Source: Eurosta solidaginis
Taxonomy: Eukaryota; Arthropoda; Insecta; Diptera; Tephritidae
DNA length: 64,000 nucleotides
Assembly (NCBI RefSeq): GCF_040869045.1
Contig: NW_027136915.1
Coordinates: 682,001-746,000, forward strand
Reading direction: 5' to 3'
Shown here piece by piece: positions 9,537 through 21,190 of this stretch; within the stretch, counting starts at the first letter, position 1, and every line of letters starts with the position of its first letter. The notes under the pieces were generated by a model. That model was not told where the DNA came from and did not search any database. It saw nothing but the letters and a program-made list of their open reading frames with translations. The translations under genes were made by a program, and so were the position numbers.

Positions 9537-11935
9537 CTCTCCCCTCACCTGCAGCAAGCAGACTTACTATTACCAGGCCTGTCCTGGTGATCCTCACCGG
9601 ATAAGTACGACCATCTACATTCCGGTGGAATGTCCTCTTTAGCCGCTTCATTGGGGTACCGTGTGCCAATTTCTACAGCTTATGTGTTTTAACATATGTA
9701 TGTTTTGTGGCGCCTGATAATTGTTCGCTGAAGGGGTTTTGTGCCTGATGTTCGACTCGATGTATCATTTCTCTATGGGATAATCTCTCGCGATCTAGGC
9801 CTTGTTCTGAAATGAAATTTTGTACAAAATTCTGTCATTAGGTTATAGCAATGGCAGGTTATGTTGTTGGTGTAATTCATCGCCGCCTGGATCCCGTTAT
9901 CCAGGGTTGGGGCTTGCACTTGTGCTGTGTGCCACCCACTCCGGTCGCCGTCTACCATCTGTTGATTTGCTTATGTCTGCCCGTTCGGTTCTGAAACCAT
10001 TTTCACCTGAAGTAATGAGTTCTAGCGAACCACGTATCGCTACCGTGCTGTAATCTGTCTGATCCTCTTCCGTGACCTGGGCTGATTGCGATGTTGATGC
10101 GCGTGGCGTTGCTGTTACTACTGTCAGTTGGTCTGCGTGTTCCTCGGTGGATTTCTCGGTGAAATGTTGGTTCGGGGTTCTACTACACGATGCTGATGAT
10201 AGCGCGTGTTGCGTTGTTGCGATCTTCGTCGGCCGTCTGGTTTGCTCCCCGATGGCAACTTCGGTGTGAAGCCCCCATTCGGGGCTTGGTGAGACGCCTT
10301 CGACTTACAACGCTCACGGGGTGAACGTATTCTTCTTTCTGCCACCGGACTTGCTTCCTCTTCGACTGTCGCCTTATGGTACGCTTTTAGCTCGCTTATA
10401 TGTGCCGTTATCCTTTTGTCGTCATGCACCTTGTCTAGCTCGACGATCACCTGGGATACGAAGTTCGTTACACGAGGAGGCCCAGTGTATCTGGATGCTA
10501 ACTTTGCTGCGAAGTTGTCCACTGCCTTGGACAGCTGATGCTCTTTTACTTATACCAAGTCTCCAACCGCCGGTTGCCACTGTCTTCTACGTAAGTTATA
10601 ATGCCTTGCCTGCTCCGCTGATGCTTGCTGTTGTCTACGACGTGGAATCTGATACACCTCCTTCATCTTCGCCATTTTTTCACTGAGAGCCACCTTCTCC
10701 TCGCCTGTGCCAAATGTTTGCTCATCGTAGAAGTCATTGGGGATCCTCGGTTCACTACCCTGTACTACGGATGATGGACTGTAGCCTGTTGACTCGCATA
10801 CGCTCGTATTCAGTGATAGTGTTATCTCTGGCAACGACACATCCCATGTCTTATGCTCCTTCCCAGTGAATTGAGCTATCATCCTCTTTATGCTACGATT
10901 CGGTCTCTCCGTCGGGTTCTCTTGCGGTGTGTACGGTGCCGTTAGCTGGTGCTTTATGTCAGCTTCTTGTAAAAATTTCTTAAAATGCCTGCTCGTGAAC
11001 TGTGCCAAAATCCTCTCGCTTAATCCTCTGATCAGATTCTCCATCGTCGCCTTCCGTATTGCTATTATCTATACCCATTTCGAGAATTTATCCACGAAAA
11101 CTAATGCCATCGTATTTCCATGCTTCGAGCGCGGAAGTGGTCCAACGAAATCTGCGCAAACAGTAGCAAAAGGTTCGTCAGAAATCTGCATGAGCATTTT
11201 ACTTGCCGCTTGTTGTTGGCTGGGCTTGTAGACTTGACATGTGTGGCATTGTTGCACGTAATTCCGTACGTCTCTAAACATTCTTGGCCAGTAGTACCTC
11301 ATTGCACGCGCGATGAATTTCCGTAAACCCATGTGTCCTGCGCTCGGTGAGTCCTGTATTTCGTTGAGCACTCTTCTCTTCTCTGGTGTTGGTACGCATA
11401 GTTTCCACGGTAACGCATCCTCGCCATCCATTTGACTCCCTTATCTGCGATACAACAGCCCTTCCTCCATCACGTAATCGGGGAATTTCTCCGGCTCCTT
11501 CGTTACTCCGACCATCTTCATCGTGTACCATTTACATGTAATAGCATCCTGCTGTATACTTCCCAAAACTACTTCCAGTGGCTGCCTTGAGAGTACGTCT
11601 GCGACCACATTCATTTTGCCTTTTCTGTATTGTATATCGAATGAATACTGCTGTAACTCATGAGCCCATCTTTCGATCCGGCCCGATGGACTTCCGATCG
11701 CGTTCAACCATTTCAACGCCAAGTGATCGGTGATTACCGCAATATTGTAACCCTCCAAATATGGCCTCATTTTCCTGTAGCCCAAACGATGTCTAGACCC
11801 TCCTTCTCCGTTGCCGAGTAGTTTTTTTTCGACCTTGTTCAACCGATGGCTCGCGTAAGCTATCACTCGTTCCTCGTCGTTCAACGCCAATGTTGGTGCT
11901 TGTATGAACCCTCTCTTTCGCAACACAGGATCATA
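9537..11935 (-). mobile_element. Gypsy-B internal region, 5'-truncated
   Basis: The body of a Ty3/Gypsy element from the 3' LTR back to RNase H. The 5' part (gag, protease, RT and 5' LTR) is missing where it meets LINE sequence at about 11935. 9537-10123 is a decayed region with no clear domain. Confidence 0.8.
10124..11926 (-). pseudogene. Gypsy-B pol: RNase H and integrase, broken
   Basis: Four frames in order. 11926-11441 is RNase H (ERVIAYASHRLNKVEKK, then ITDHLALKWLNAIGSPSGR and GKMNVVADVLSRQP). 11431-11069 has the integrase zinc finger (HMGLRKFIARAMRYYW...CHTCQVYKPS) and the first catalytic Asp in VCADFVGPLPRSKHGN. 11044-10550 covers the rest of the core (QFTSRHFKKFL, PYTPQENPTERPNRS, TGYSPS). 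10522-10124 is the C-terminal tail. The second catalytic Asp region (usually SDNG or CDNG before QFTS) is deleted, and frameshifts separate the pieces. RNase H would degrade template RNA and integrase would insert cDNA. Neither can be made intact here. Confidence 0.85.
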
Positions 11936-13026
11936 AGGTTTGAGCTGGATGCTGTATCGGCGCCAGCCAGCCCTAAAATAAATCCCAGGAAAACAGACTG
12001 GGGCAGCTACAAAAGTGTCATAGAGGCTAACGCGGATAGTCTCAGAAATAAGAGCAGAAGCACTAACTGTACTGAGTTAGAGGGCAGAGTGAATAGAGCA
12101 AATCTGATAATGATAGATACCTACAACACCAGTTGCCGAGTCTCCCTAGTTAAGGGTAAGAAGGCAACCCTGGTAGTCGCATGACCTGACACTACTAAGA
12201 AAGAAAGTCAGGAAACCCTTTAACGGGGCAAGAAGAATCGGCAACTGGGAGGAATACACTCACAATCTAACAAAGTACAATAAAGAGATAAGGAAAGCTA
12301 AGAGAAAAAGTTTCAGAAATTTTTCTGTGAGGGAATTTCTAGCATACCTGCAGCGGAAAGGCTCCACAGGGCCCTAGCCAAGGAACGGAGGGAGATTAAC
12401 CTAGCAATTAGGCTCCCATACGATACCTCTACCGGAACGGTGGAGGAGCGAACGAAGGCCCTGCTACAAACGCATTTTCCGGATGCCTCTCCGCAAGTAC
12501 CGGAACCTGCATTCCCCAGAGTGAAACCAACCCCATCAGACTGGCAATTGGCCAACTCCCTTTTCAGTGAGGCTATGTGGCATCTACCCGGCGCTAATGC
12601 AGTAAGGGGCACAGATTATTCCACATCTTGCCAGGATCATGAGAAATAGCCTGGCACTGGGATACATACCCATACTGTGGAGAAGAGCAAAAGTGGTTTT
12701 CATACCAAAAGTAGGTAAAAAGGACTATTCACAAGCAAAGTCCGCCAGACCAATAAGTGTAACTTCCTTTGTCTTGAAGGCAATGGAGAAGATAATAGAC
12801 CAAGAAATTAGGTCGAACGCCCTCAAGAGCTGGCCCTTACATCATAGCCAGCATGCGTACAGAGCGGGTAGGTCCACGGGCACAGCTCTGTACCAACCAA
12901 TACAGAGGGCGTTCGAAATAGAGGAAACAATGATTTGCGCTTTCCTTGACATCGAGGGTGCCTTTGACAACACATCTCACGAAAGCGTAAACATAGCACT
13001 GCAGAGAAGAGAAATTCCTGCTGGGT
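11936..13026 (+). pseudogene. LOA-type LINE ORF2: linker and RT start
   Basis: Continuation of the LINE broken at 4854. DWGSYKSVIEANADSL and later FCEGISSIPAAERL form the region between endonuclease and RT. 12440-12649 reads an EERTKALLQTHFPDASP linker. 12639-13026 holds RT motifs: AKVVFIPKVGKKDY, KSARPISVTSFVLKAMEKI, HAYRAGRSTGTAL, and FLDIEGAFDN with the first catalytic Asp. The FADD-type box is absent because homology stops at about 13026. At least three frame changes are present. By family it performed target-primed reverse transcription; here it is dead. Confidence 0.8.
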
Positions 13027-13261
13027 GAAATTACGTACGCAGCGAGTGTTATTTCGTGTTTGATTAAAATTTCTACTCTCTTTTGGGGATCGTTAATTTG
13101 TCTTGTGAAGACCCCAAAGTGCAGGCGTTTGGGAACTTCACAGACATATAATAAATTTTGATTTTTATTGTATATTTGAATTTTATACATAATATGAATT
13201 TTATAAGTATTTTAATTTAAAACATGAAGTACAAACTTATTAATTTAAAAAACTAGGTTTT

Positions 13262-13306
<45 letters not shown>

Positions 13307-14094
13307 ATATATACGTTATATATTTTATAAAATACAAAGGAAATATAAGTTCTATGTAGTATATGCTTAATGTAAATTACTTGTAGTTTTAGGCGGATAC
13401 TTTTGGTACAGCGTATGGAAAGTTACGAACATACATACATATATATACATTAAGCTGGGTTGATTTGCATGGACGAAAGTTAACCCATATCGCGCCATCG
13501 ATTTTTCGATAGGTTTTCGGCTCAGGAAAAAAAGTTCCGCTAAGCATACCCAAAAAAATTATTTTCGAGCCTGCAAATTTGAGTTTTTTGACTTTTTTTC
13601 TTTGATTTTTAGGTTTTTTTCATGACCTACTTAAAAATTTTTTATTTGATTTTAAAATTTTCATGTATACTCTGTCCGACTCAATATTGTCCGCTAAAAA
13701 CTTTGGCGATAACAGTTTTTTGAAAAAAATAAAAAATATTTGTTGGGTTTTGAGAAGTGTTTTGGTGAAAAAATTTATTTCTTTGCCATTTTTTAAGGGT
13801 TTCTTCATAAACGTGCAAAAGGTTTGCCGATGAAAACGAATTTGTCTCATAGTTCCTATCCTACTTAAAATTATGCGATAAAAACGTTGGCATTAACAGT
13901 TTTTAAAAAAATTTTTTTTTTTTTTTTTTTTTTGGGACTTGTTTTGGTCGAAATCGATTTTTTTCATTTTCAAGGCTCCAAATCATTTTTTATGTATATG
14001 TTTCCGTTAGACCCACCAATAAGTATGCCAAAATGGTCAGGGGACGAGCTAAGTTGATTTAGGCATGTCGGTCTGTCCGTCCGTCCGTCCGGAC
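13027..14094. other. AT-rich unclassified repeat region
   Basis: No gene recognised. 13038-13150 has a weak minus-strand reading (VPKRLHFGVFTRQINDPQKR) that I cannot assign. 13490-14080 looks like an interspersed dipteran repeat, with repeated T-rich blocks and 'gtccgtccgtccgtcc' at its right edge, into which a SINE has inserted. Confidence 0.5.
13266..13315. repeat. (AT)n microsatellite
   Basis: About 50 bp of nearly pure AT dinucleotide, interrupted once by a C. Confidence 0.95.
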
Positions 14095-14433
14095 GGCCAC
14101 CGTGGTGTGATGGTAGCGTGCTCCGCCTACCATACCGTATGTCCTGGGTTCACACCCCGGGCAAAGCAATACCAAAATTTTGGAAATAAGATTTTTCAAT
14201 TAGAAGAAAATTTTTCTAAGCGGGGTCGCCCCTCGGCAGTGTTTGGCAAGCGTTGCGAGTGTATTTCTGCCATGAAAAGCACTCAGTGAAAACTCTTCTG
14301 CCTTGCAGATGCCGTTCGGAGTCGGCATAAAACATGTAGGGAAAATCAAGAGGAGAACGACGCAAATTGGAAGAGAAGCTCGGCCTTAGATCTCTTCGGA
14401 GATTATCGCGCCTTACATTTATTTTATTTTTTT
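14095..14433 (+). mobile_element. tRNA-derived SINE, copy 1
   Basis: Begins GGCCACCGTGGTGTGATGG and carries a pol III A box (TGGTGTGATGG). A B-box-like GGTTCACACCCC follows about 45 bp later and departs from the consensus. The body ends in GCGCCTTACATTTATTTTA. Copies 2 and 3 (38966 and 51315) share the full length. Transcribed by pol III and moved by a partner LINE, by analogy with other SINEs. Confidence 0.85.
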
Positions 14434-14775
14434 AAGCAATGAGAAAGAAATCTGAAGCAAGCATATTGTTATTTGGTGTAAATCTAATGTACCTACCAAC
14501 ATAAGTAATGTGAAAGAGTATTGAAGCAAGAGTATTGCTATTAGTAGTTTTAAGTCTAATATACATACATATATGCATAGATACCAACATAAGTGATGCG
14601 AAAGAAAACCGAAGGAAGAACATTGTTATTAGTTGTTGTAAAGCTAATAGATTAGTTGGTAAGAAATATTGCTAAATAGTGGCGGCCGACTGCCAAAAAA
14701 AATCGTATAAAAGGAGCGGCAACCACCAAACAAAGTTAGTTAGGGGCCGACCAGCCAAAGCATAGGTATGCAGTG
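14434..14775. repeat. Short diverged direct repeats
   Basis: Three diverged copies of a segment of about 70 bp: 'gaaagaaatctgaagcaagc', then 'gtgaaagagtattgaagcaa', then 'gcgaaagaaaaccgaag', each followed by 'ttgttatta...taaatctaat'-type sequence. No gene seen. Confidence 0.5.
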
Positions 14776-15108
14776 GTGCGCGTAGCGACCACTACGGAGC
14801 AACTGGTAGTGACCACTCAGTTTATTTAAGCTACTTATATTACAAGTCAGGAAAGTACAGGGATATAGTGGGACGCGTAGCGACCACTACGGAGCAACTG
14901 GTAGTGACCACTCAGGTTGTTTAAGTTACGTATATTACAAGTCAGGAAAGTACAGGTATATAGTGGGACGCGTAGCGACCACTACGGAGCAACTGGTAGT
15001 GACCACTCAGGTTGTATAAGTTACGTATATTACGAGTCAAGAAAGTACAGGTATATAGTGGGACGCGTAGCGACCACTACGAAACAACTGGTAGTCGCCA
15101 CTGAGGTT
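14776..15108. repeat. 95-bp tandem repeat, about 3.5 units
   Basis: The segment CGCGTAGCGACCACTACGGA recurs at 14779, 14875, 14969 and 15063, giving periods of 96, 94 and 94. Each unit holds a hairpin: CCACTAC, then GTAGTG about 10 bases on. A further diverged stretch continues at 18004-18056 beyond the inserted LINE. Confidence 0.9.
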
Positions 15109-15161
15109 CAATAGATTTCATTAGAAGCAATTTAGTTTCGCTTCCCAAGGCAGTTGGTTCT

Positions 15162-15535
15162 ATGTACCGGAGCAACCCAGAATTTTTTCCGACCAACGAC
15201 TGTCATTTCAGTGTAACCCCATTTAATTCGTTATGTGCTTTCCACAAATTGTCATCCCTGCAGCAGCTCCTCGCAGCGGGAATGCTAAATACTCTAATAC
15301 TCAGGGCAGGTATCGAACCCAATCCGTGTTCGTCTCCTCACCGCGGACATGACAAATGGTTTTGCTGCGTGTGCCGGAAAGGAAACTTTTTAGGACGGTC
15401 ATACTCTTGTCAGTGTGTCTCGTGCAAGGGATGGTTGAAACGGACAGGTTGTTCAGGGCTAGAACCTAAAACCAGACGTTCCAGTAATTTCTATAAATAT
15501 TTGTGGCTCCCTGCTGTTCACACCTAAGGGCGTCC
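15162..15535 (+). pseudogene. LINE N-terminal region: 2A-like motif and PHD-like finger
   Basis: Open from a Met at 15162 for 121 codons. LILRAGIEPNPCSSP resembles the 2A-type motif (GIExNPGP) found at the N-terminus of several LINE proteins, with the final Gly-Pro changed to Cys-Ser. It is followed by WFCCVCRKGN...CQCVSCKGWLKRTGCSGL, a Cys-rich PHD/RING-like finger usual in this LINE family just before the endonuclease. The next frame (15536-15650) holds SCHSSPDISIVIPAN, the end of an APE endonuclease, so most of that domain is deleted. Confidence 0.6.
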
Positions 15536-15871
15536 CGACGTTTTGCACAATAAACGGAGACGCCCCACTCGTATGGTAGGAAGCTGTCACAGTTCGCCAG
15601 ATATATCAATCGTGATACCTGCCAATACTTATCTCGCTCGAGCGTACTGCCGACTTCATCGTCTCTGATAAACGCACTTTCATAAACTTTAAAAAAGGAA
15701 AGTCGGAGGAATATAAATCCTTTAAAGACAGCCGCTTCGCTGCTCTCCCTATCCCGACTGATGCTCGCCAAGGGGAACGTGTTTCCGCAAGGTGAAAATT
15801 AGCGAGAGAACGTGACCTTATAAGACAGCTCGATCCCCAAATAAATAAGGGACATAAACCAACACATCAGA

Positions 15872-17949
15872 TTGCTTGTGGATGAACGCAAACAGGCGAT
15901 ATGGGAGCAGCACCTAAGCGGTTGTAACCTCTCTGCCGGTGTAGGTAAACTTTGGTCCACCGTAAAGTCCCTATTGAATCCATCCAAGCACAACGACAAA
16001 ATTTCCATCGCCTTTGGCGATAAGATGCTGTCGGATGCGCAAAAATGCGCGAACGCCTTTTACCGACAGTATATAACACATTCAACTGCTGAAAAAGCTA
16101 GACGGAGGGCCAACAGATATGCGAACAAACATAAATTCAGCGCGTCCCCAATTGCAATCATCGCCATAGAGGTTGAGGATGCCATCGCTCAAGCTAAACC
16201 ATCTAAAGCGGTGGGCCCTGACGGCATAGCCATGCCGAAGCTTAAAAGCCTATGAAATGAGGCTTTTAAATATTTAACACATGTCTTCAACCTGTCTCTT
16301 TCCACCTTTGTCATTTCCGAAAAATAGCCAAGGTGGTCCCGCTACTAAAGCCTGGGAAACCAGCTAGCGTAGTAGAGTCATATCGCCCGATATCTCTCCT
16401 ATCGCCAGTAGCTAAGACGCTTGGAGCCATTTTTCTGCCCAATTTCAAGGCAAATTTGCCTCTAGCCTCTCATCAGCATTGCTTTAGAAAACTACACAGC
16501 ACTACCACCGCGCTAAATGCCATTAGCACCCAGATAAATTGCGGTTTAAATCAAAACCCCACCATAGAACAGTACTCGTTGCGCTAGACCTATCAAAAGC
16601 TTTTGATACGGTCAACCATGGCACGTTACTGCAAAACCTGGAAGGGTGTACCCTTCCTCCAAGTCTTAAAAGGTGGACCAAATTATCTGGGTGGTCGGCA
16701 GGCATCGGTGCAATTTAGTAACGAATCATCTAAAGCAAAAGAATTAAACAAGGGGTTCCACAGGGTGATGTCTTATCCCCACTTTTGTTTAACCTCTACA
16801 TATCAAAGCTACCTTCGCCATCAGAAGGATTTACTATCGTTTCCTACGCCGATGACTGCACAATAATGGCCACAGCCCCTGGCCCACAGATCGATGAGCT
16901 TTGCAACAGAATAAACGGCTACCTCCCTAACCTCTCCAGTTTTTTCACCTCGCGAAACCTGGCATTATCACCGATTAAATCCCCCGCGACCTTATTTACA
17001 ACATGGACGTCACAAATGTCAACCATTTTGAACATCCACGTCGATGGCACTACGCTACCGACTGTCCTACACCCCAAAATCTTGGGTGTGACGTTTGATC
17101 AGGATCTACATTTTGGTGAGCATGCAGCCGCAATTGTACCGAAAATCCAGAGCCGTAATAAAATCTTCAAATCTCTTGCTGGCAGTACTTGGGGAAAAGA
17201 TAAAGAAACGCTCATTACCAATTAAAAAGCAATTGGCCAGCCGAATGCATGCTACGCGTCCCCGATTTGGTTGCCAAGCCTGAAGATTACCCACTGGAAG
17301 AAGCTACAGGCCTGCGAAAATACTGCCCTCAGAACCGCCACGGGTTGTCTTCTTATGTCCCCAGAACCCTATCTATATATTGAGGCGAGAATACTCTCAA
17401 TAAGGGAAAGAAATGAGATGCTAACCAAACAACATTTCCTGTTGAATACCCAGAAACCTGGGCATCACAACGGACATCTGATTGATGAGCCAACACCGCC
17501 CAGGGGCTTAAGGAGTCACCTCCGTAAGCACTATGAGGAAATACGGTACCTGAGAGCCCTATGGAGCAAAAAAACATAAGCAGGTCGTTGGTGAACTCCA
17601 TATACAGGCGTCGGACCTCTATGTCAGGAATTTCCCGATGAATCCAGTACTCAAAGAGCAATATCCTAAACTTGCGGAAGAGGAACGCACACTCCCTATG
17701 GAAACGCGAGTCACTCTAGCCCAACTTCGATCTGAATACTGTAACAGGTTTAACTCTTACCTATCCAGAATCAACCCCGACATACAAAATGTATGCCCCG
17801 CTTACAATTTGTCCCCACATGACACCAACCATCTCTTCAATTGTAATGTGGAACCAACGCTTCTAACACCTCTCTCATTATGGTCCGCCCCTGTTGAAAC
17901 AGCAAGTTTCCTCGGTCTCCTGTTAGAGGACATTGATGACAATTTGTGA
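15872..17949 (+). pseudogene. LINE reverse transcriptase and C-terminal region
   Basis: Pieces in order: a linker (CNLSAGVGKLWSTVKSLLNP); RT motifs AKVVPLLKPGKPA, SYRPISLLSPVAK, HSTTTALNAISTQI, ALDLSKAFDTVNHG with the first Asp, GVPQGDVLSPLLFNLYI, and IVSYADDCTIMA with the YADD catalytic pair; then thumb and tail ILGVTFDQDLHFGEH and CPAYNLSPHDTNHLFNCNVEP, a C/H-rich terminal motif. The last part ends LGLLLEDIDDNL with a stop at 17949, which looks like the native C-terminus. At least five frame changes or stops interrupt it, so no enzyme can be made. YADD itself is intact. Confidence 0.88.
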
Positions 17950-18056
17950 TTGGTCAGACCTATTGGATGGGGCGAAGCACGGCTACAACAACAACAACAA
18001 CAACCACTTAGGTTGTTTAAATAACTAGAACGCTGCATATACGTCAGGAAAATCAC

Positions 18057-19689
18057 AGGAACTTCAGAACTTTTTAAAAGCTACCCAGAACAGCAATTTT
18101 TTTTGATTTTAAAATTTTTTAAAAATTTCGACTTTTGGGAAAATTTCAAAACACAAAACATTTAATTTTACATATATTCTCGTTTGGTTGAAAATGTTGC
18201 TTGTTCGGTGGGTTTCCGGTATACAATGGTTTTATATATAGCAATGTTCCTTGGATGGATTATGGGTGAAAATTATAGTTTGAGTTTGGTGAATAATACC
18301 GTGTTGACTTGAAAATTTCCCTGTGCTCGCCAAAGCTTTCGTTATGGGTGAAGGTATCCCAGCACATTAGCTCAGATGACTTATCACCATTTAATGTATG
18401 AAAATTTGCTGGCTGTCCTGATTTTAGGTTTTTTTGTTTGTTGTACGTGCGCTTATTGTCGGTTTATGGGCATCCTCCCCACAGCACACACAAGGATTTT
18501 GAATACTACGGCTTTGGTCCCTACTGGACTTCACACGCACAGGGAAAAAAGTATAAAAATTAAACACACCGACTATTACCAAATGTTCACAGCGCACCCA
18601 CAACGTGCATATGCCCACAGTTAAAATTGTTCTTTTCTTCTGCTACAGTTATGCCCTGCCAGCAGAATCCAACAGCATACCGTTTTCTGTTGTTCTCATT
18701 TCCAACCTAATTGCACCTTCTTTACCCTATGTCCATCCTTTTCCTCAACCGATCCTATTTTCTTTCATCACAGCTTTAGCTGCGGTCCGGCAACCTTCCT
18801 TAAAAGCTTTTACAAATTTCCCTTTGGTGAGTTTCCGAATACTTCCTAACTTTGACATTTCTCTATTTGTTTACAAATATTGTGCAGTGACTGCGATTAA
18901 ATCGTGAATTTTGGTAAATTAATAAAAAAACCATGAATTAACCAAAAAAAGTGCTTTGTTTTCGTTTATAGTGCCCGTATTGATTTGGTGACCTACCCGG
19001 AGTACCATCCTGAGGACGAGATCCACAGAAAACTTCCGATGGTGTAACACGGCAATTGGTGGGTGGATTACCTCTGGTGTGAGGCAGTTTGTATTGAGTA
19101 AAGTAAATGATATGAGTTAATTTTGCATATATTATTTATAATTTATAAAGAAACCCCAATATGTCGCTTTTATATTGACAAAATGCGAAACCTTGAACCC
19201 TGTGCGTTAATAATTCCTTTGTTTTCTTCCTATAATCCTCTTTGTATTCAACCACACCCTAGGACATGTCATGGTTTGAGCGGTAAAATTGGATGCAACA
19301 AAAAAATTTATTAGATGGATCGTCTGCCATATACGTCCTTGGTAGTTCATTCATAACTTTAGCTAAAAGATCCAAATTTGTATCCTTTGTTGAATTCATT
19401 TGTTTAATATTCAAAATATATTTTCAGGCTAGTGCTTGGGCGACCCGATTTGTTCACACCAAAAAAAGGAAGTTGACAATGTGTGTATTGTTTGTGAATA
19501 AAACCGTTTAACTTAAAAAAATTTTTTAATTATTTTATTTTCAAGTTTTTATTCTAAATTGCCTACTATTTCTCACTCTATTTAGTTCATTTGGTGACTC
19601 ATTCTTACAAAGACTCTTTCCTGAAAATTTGTTACAATCTAAGTCCTCGAAATGCAAAGTATTTTGATGTCTTTCTACCGGACTGTATA
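18057..19689. other. Unit 1, non-coding part
   Basis: 18057-18150 is one diverged monomer of the roughly 128-bp repeat better seen at 35440-36060. 18160-18734 and 19319-19480 match units 2 and 3. 18735-19318 is present only in unit 1. No gene recognised. Confidence 0.6.
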
Positions 19690-20110
19690 AAATTTGTTCC
19701 AAATATGAGCCAAATCGGACCACAAATACGAGTATTTTTAATATCTCCATCCTTGTCACACCTAGCGGGATTTTATTTCATAAGGCGATTTCTATTTCTG
19801 TATGTAATATGTGTTCCAAATATGGGCCAAATCGGACCACAAATACGATTTTTTTAACATCTCGATCCTTGCGCCGCCTGGCGGCAATTTTTTTCATATG
19901 TCGCTTTCTATTCATGTATGTAATACGTGCTCCAAATATGAGCCTAATCGGAAAACAAATACGATTTTTTTGAATCTCTCGATACCTGCGCCACCTAGCG
20001 GCGATTTTTTTCTTAGGTCGCCTTCTATCCTGTATGCGTTCTAAATATGAGCCAAATCGGACCACAAATACGATTTTTTGAAATATTTCAATCCATGGGC
20101 CACCTATCGG
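19690..20110. repeat. Degenerate 117-bp tandem repeat
   Basis: CCAAATATGAGCCAAATCGG-type sequence recurs near 19697, 19814, 19931 and 20041. Each copy is followed by 'caaatacgattttt...atctcgatcc...gcgccNcctNgcggc'. Found in unit 1 only. Confidence 0.85.
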
Positions 20111-20339
20111 ATTTTTTTCTTATTATTGCATTGTCATCGGGTTTTGAACTATATTCCAAGTTTGTAGCTTATCGGGAAGTTACTTAAATTTTAATTACAA
20201 AATTCGTTTACAACGGGCGGCAGGCCTGTCACGTCAAGCTAAATAAAAGCGTTTAAAAATGTGAATGTTGCAAAATGGCAAAGCACCCAAAAAACGGTAA
20301 GACCATTTATGGGAAATTTTATTATCAGCTGAACGACCT

Positions 20340-21190
20340 TTTCAAATACTTTTTATAAATTTGATCGGACCGTTCCTTAGGTATAAGATGGGGAATATAG
20401 GAATTTGATTGTCCTAGATCAGTTATCAAATTTACTTTCCTATGCCCCTTGAGAAAGTTCAGGACCAACACAAATTGTTAACTTTCTTAAGGAACATGTA
20501 TTTGACGTGTTTGGCGTACCAGAAGTCCTTGTGAGATAATGGTAGCCAGTTCAAATCTGGGGAGTTTGAAGCCTTTTTGACAAAATCTTGAATAGAGCAT
20601 GTGTATTCCGCTAAGTACTCTAGCAAAGTAGTTCGGAGCGCGTTAATCGCCCCATAAATGCAGCACTTCGAGCCGATATCAAAGGTGAACAGCGTGAATG
20701 GGACCAGCACCTGAGTAGCATCAATTGGAATTCCATTCGTCAGTCGACGTCATTAAGCCCATATTTTGCAGTCTTTTGTGAACACATGATGACACACGGT
20801 GACAATTACTTCGTAATCTGGGTATGTTGGAAGAAGGCCACGCACAATGCATTGTACAGACATAATACCGTTTGATTGATTCGTGATACCGTGCGCACCA
20901 TTATTCAAAATTATTTCAAAACAAACGAGAGAACTTATAATTTAAGAGCATGACCAATTTCTTTCAAGGATGGTCAGATGGTTTTGCGTAGAAACTTCGC
21001 ACAGAGTAACCAAAGCAAGAACTTCAATAGCAAGTTAGCTCCTACGTTTCTCAAGGCGCGGGCTCGAAGTAAACAAGGTACAGCGTACTATGTATTGGAA
21101 GGCGAGGACGGAAAGTTATACGGAACATTTCACAGTAAATATATACAACCACAAGGGAACAACAGAATAAACCTTAACCTAGAAGTTCGT
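20340..21190 (+). pseudogene. Gypsy-type integrase relic
   Basis: Scattered plus-strand frames match a Ty3/Gypsy integrase: KMGNIGILIVLDQLSNLL with the position after the first Asp, VFGVPEVLV before a lost SDNG block, NAALRADIKGEQREWDQHL-like sequence near 20660-20710, and finally NFAQSNQSKNFNSKLAPTFL with GTAYYVLEGEDGKLYGTFHSK at 20978-21170. The last block is a C-terminal DNA-binding region of such integrases. Many stops and frameshifts; no LTRs seen nearby. Absent from units 2 and 3. Confidence 0.7.

Larger units (their letters stand above)
541..13026 (+). mobile_element. LOA-type LINE, split by nested insertions
   Basis: One plus-strand non-LTR retrotransposon explains three separated blocks. 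They are 541-1446 (5' UTR and first part of ORF1), 3732-4854 (rest of ORF1 and start of an APE-type endonuclease) and 11936-13026 (end of the endonuclease linker and start of the RT). The order is collinear, and the gaps hold a Transib transposon and a Gypsy nest. Roughly 190 endonuclease residues are missing at the second gap, so insertion there came with a deletion. The 3' end stops inside the RT at about 13026. LOA clade is my best assignment, from the DUF4780-like ORF1 domain and the start of ORF2. R1 or jockey relatives are possible. Confidence 0.75.
15109..18003 (+). mobile_element. jockey/CR1-type LINE with (CAA)n tail
   Basis: A 2895-bp plus-strand LINE inserted in the 95-bp array. 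It is flanked by CCACTGAGGTT (15098-15108) and CCACTTAGGTT (18004-18014), an 11-bp duplication with one mismatch. It ends in a CAA-repeat tail. The 5' end carries a zinc-finger protein start, the endonuclease is mostly deleted, and the RT and C-terminal Cys/His region are frameshifted. Clade placement (jockey or CR1 group) is uncertain. Confidence 0.85.

Noticed and set aside
9773..10053. ORFs between the Gypsy-B integrase tail and LTR as an env gene
   Set aside because: No signal peptide, transmembrane segment or envelope motif; short frames on both strands in decayed sequence.
14095..14175. Candidate tRNA gene from A and B boxes
   Set aside because: No tRNA cloverleaf, a long conserved tail and three dispersed copies make it a SINE head. 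The same applies at 38966 and 51315.
18376..18907. Possible host exons in the unit 1 left part (also 37097-37309)
   Set aside because: Short frames without splice-site logic or known motifs; frames differ between units.
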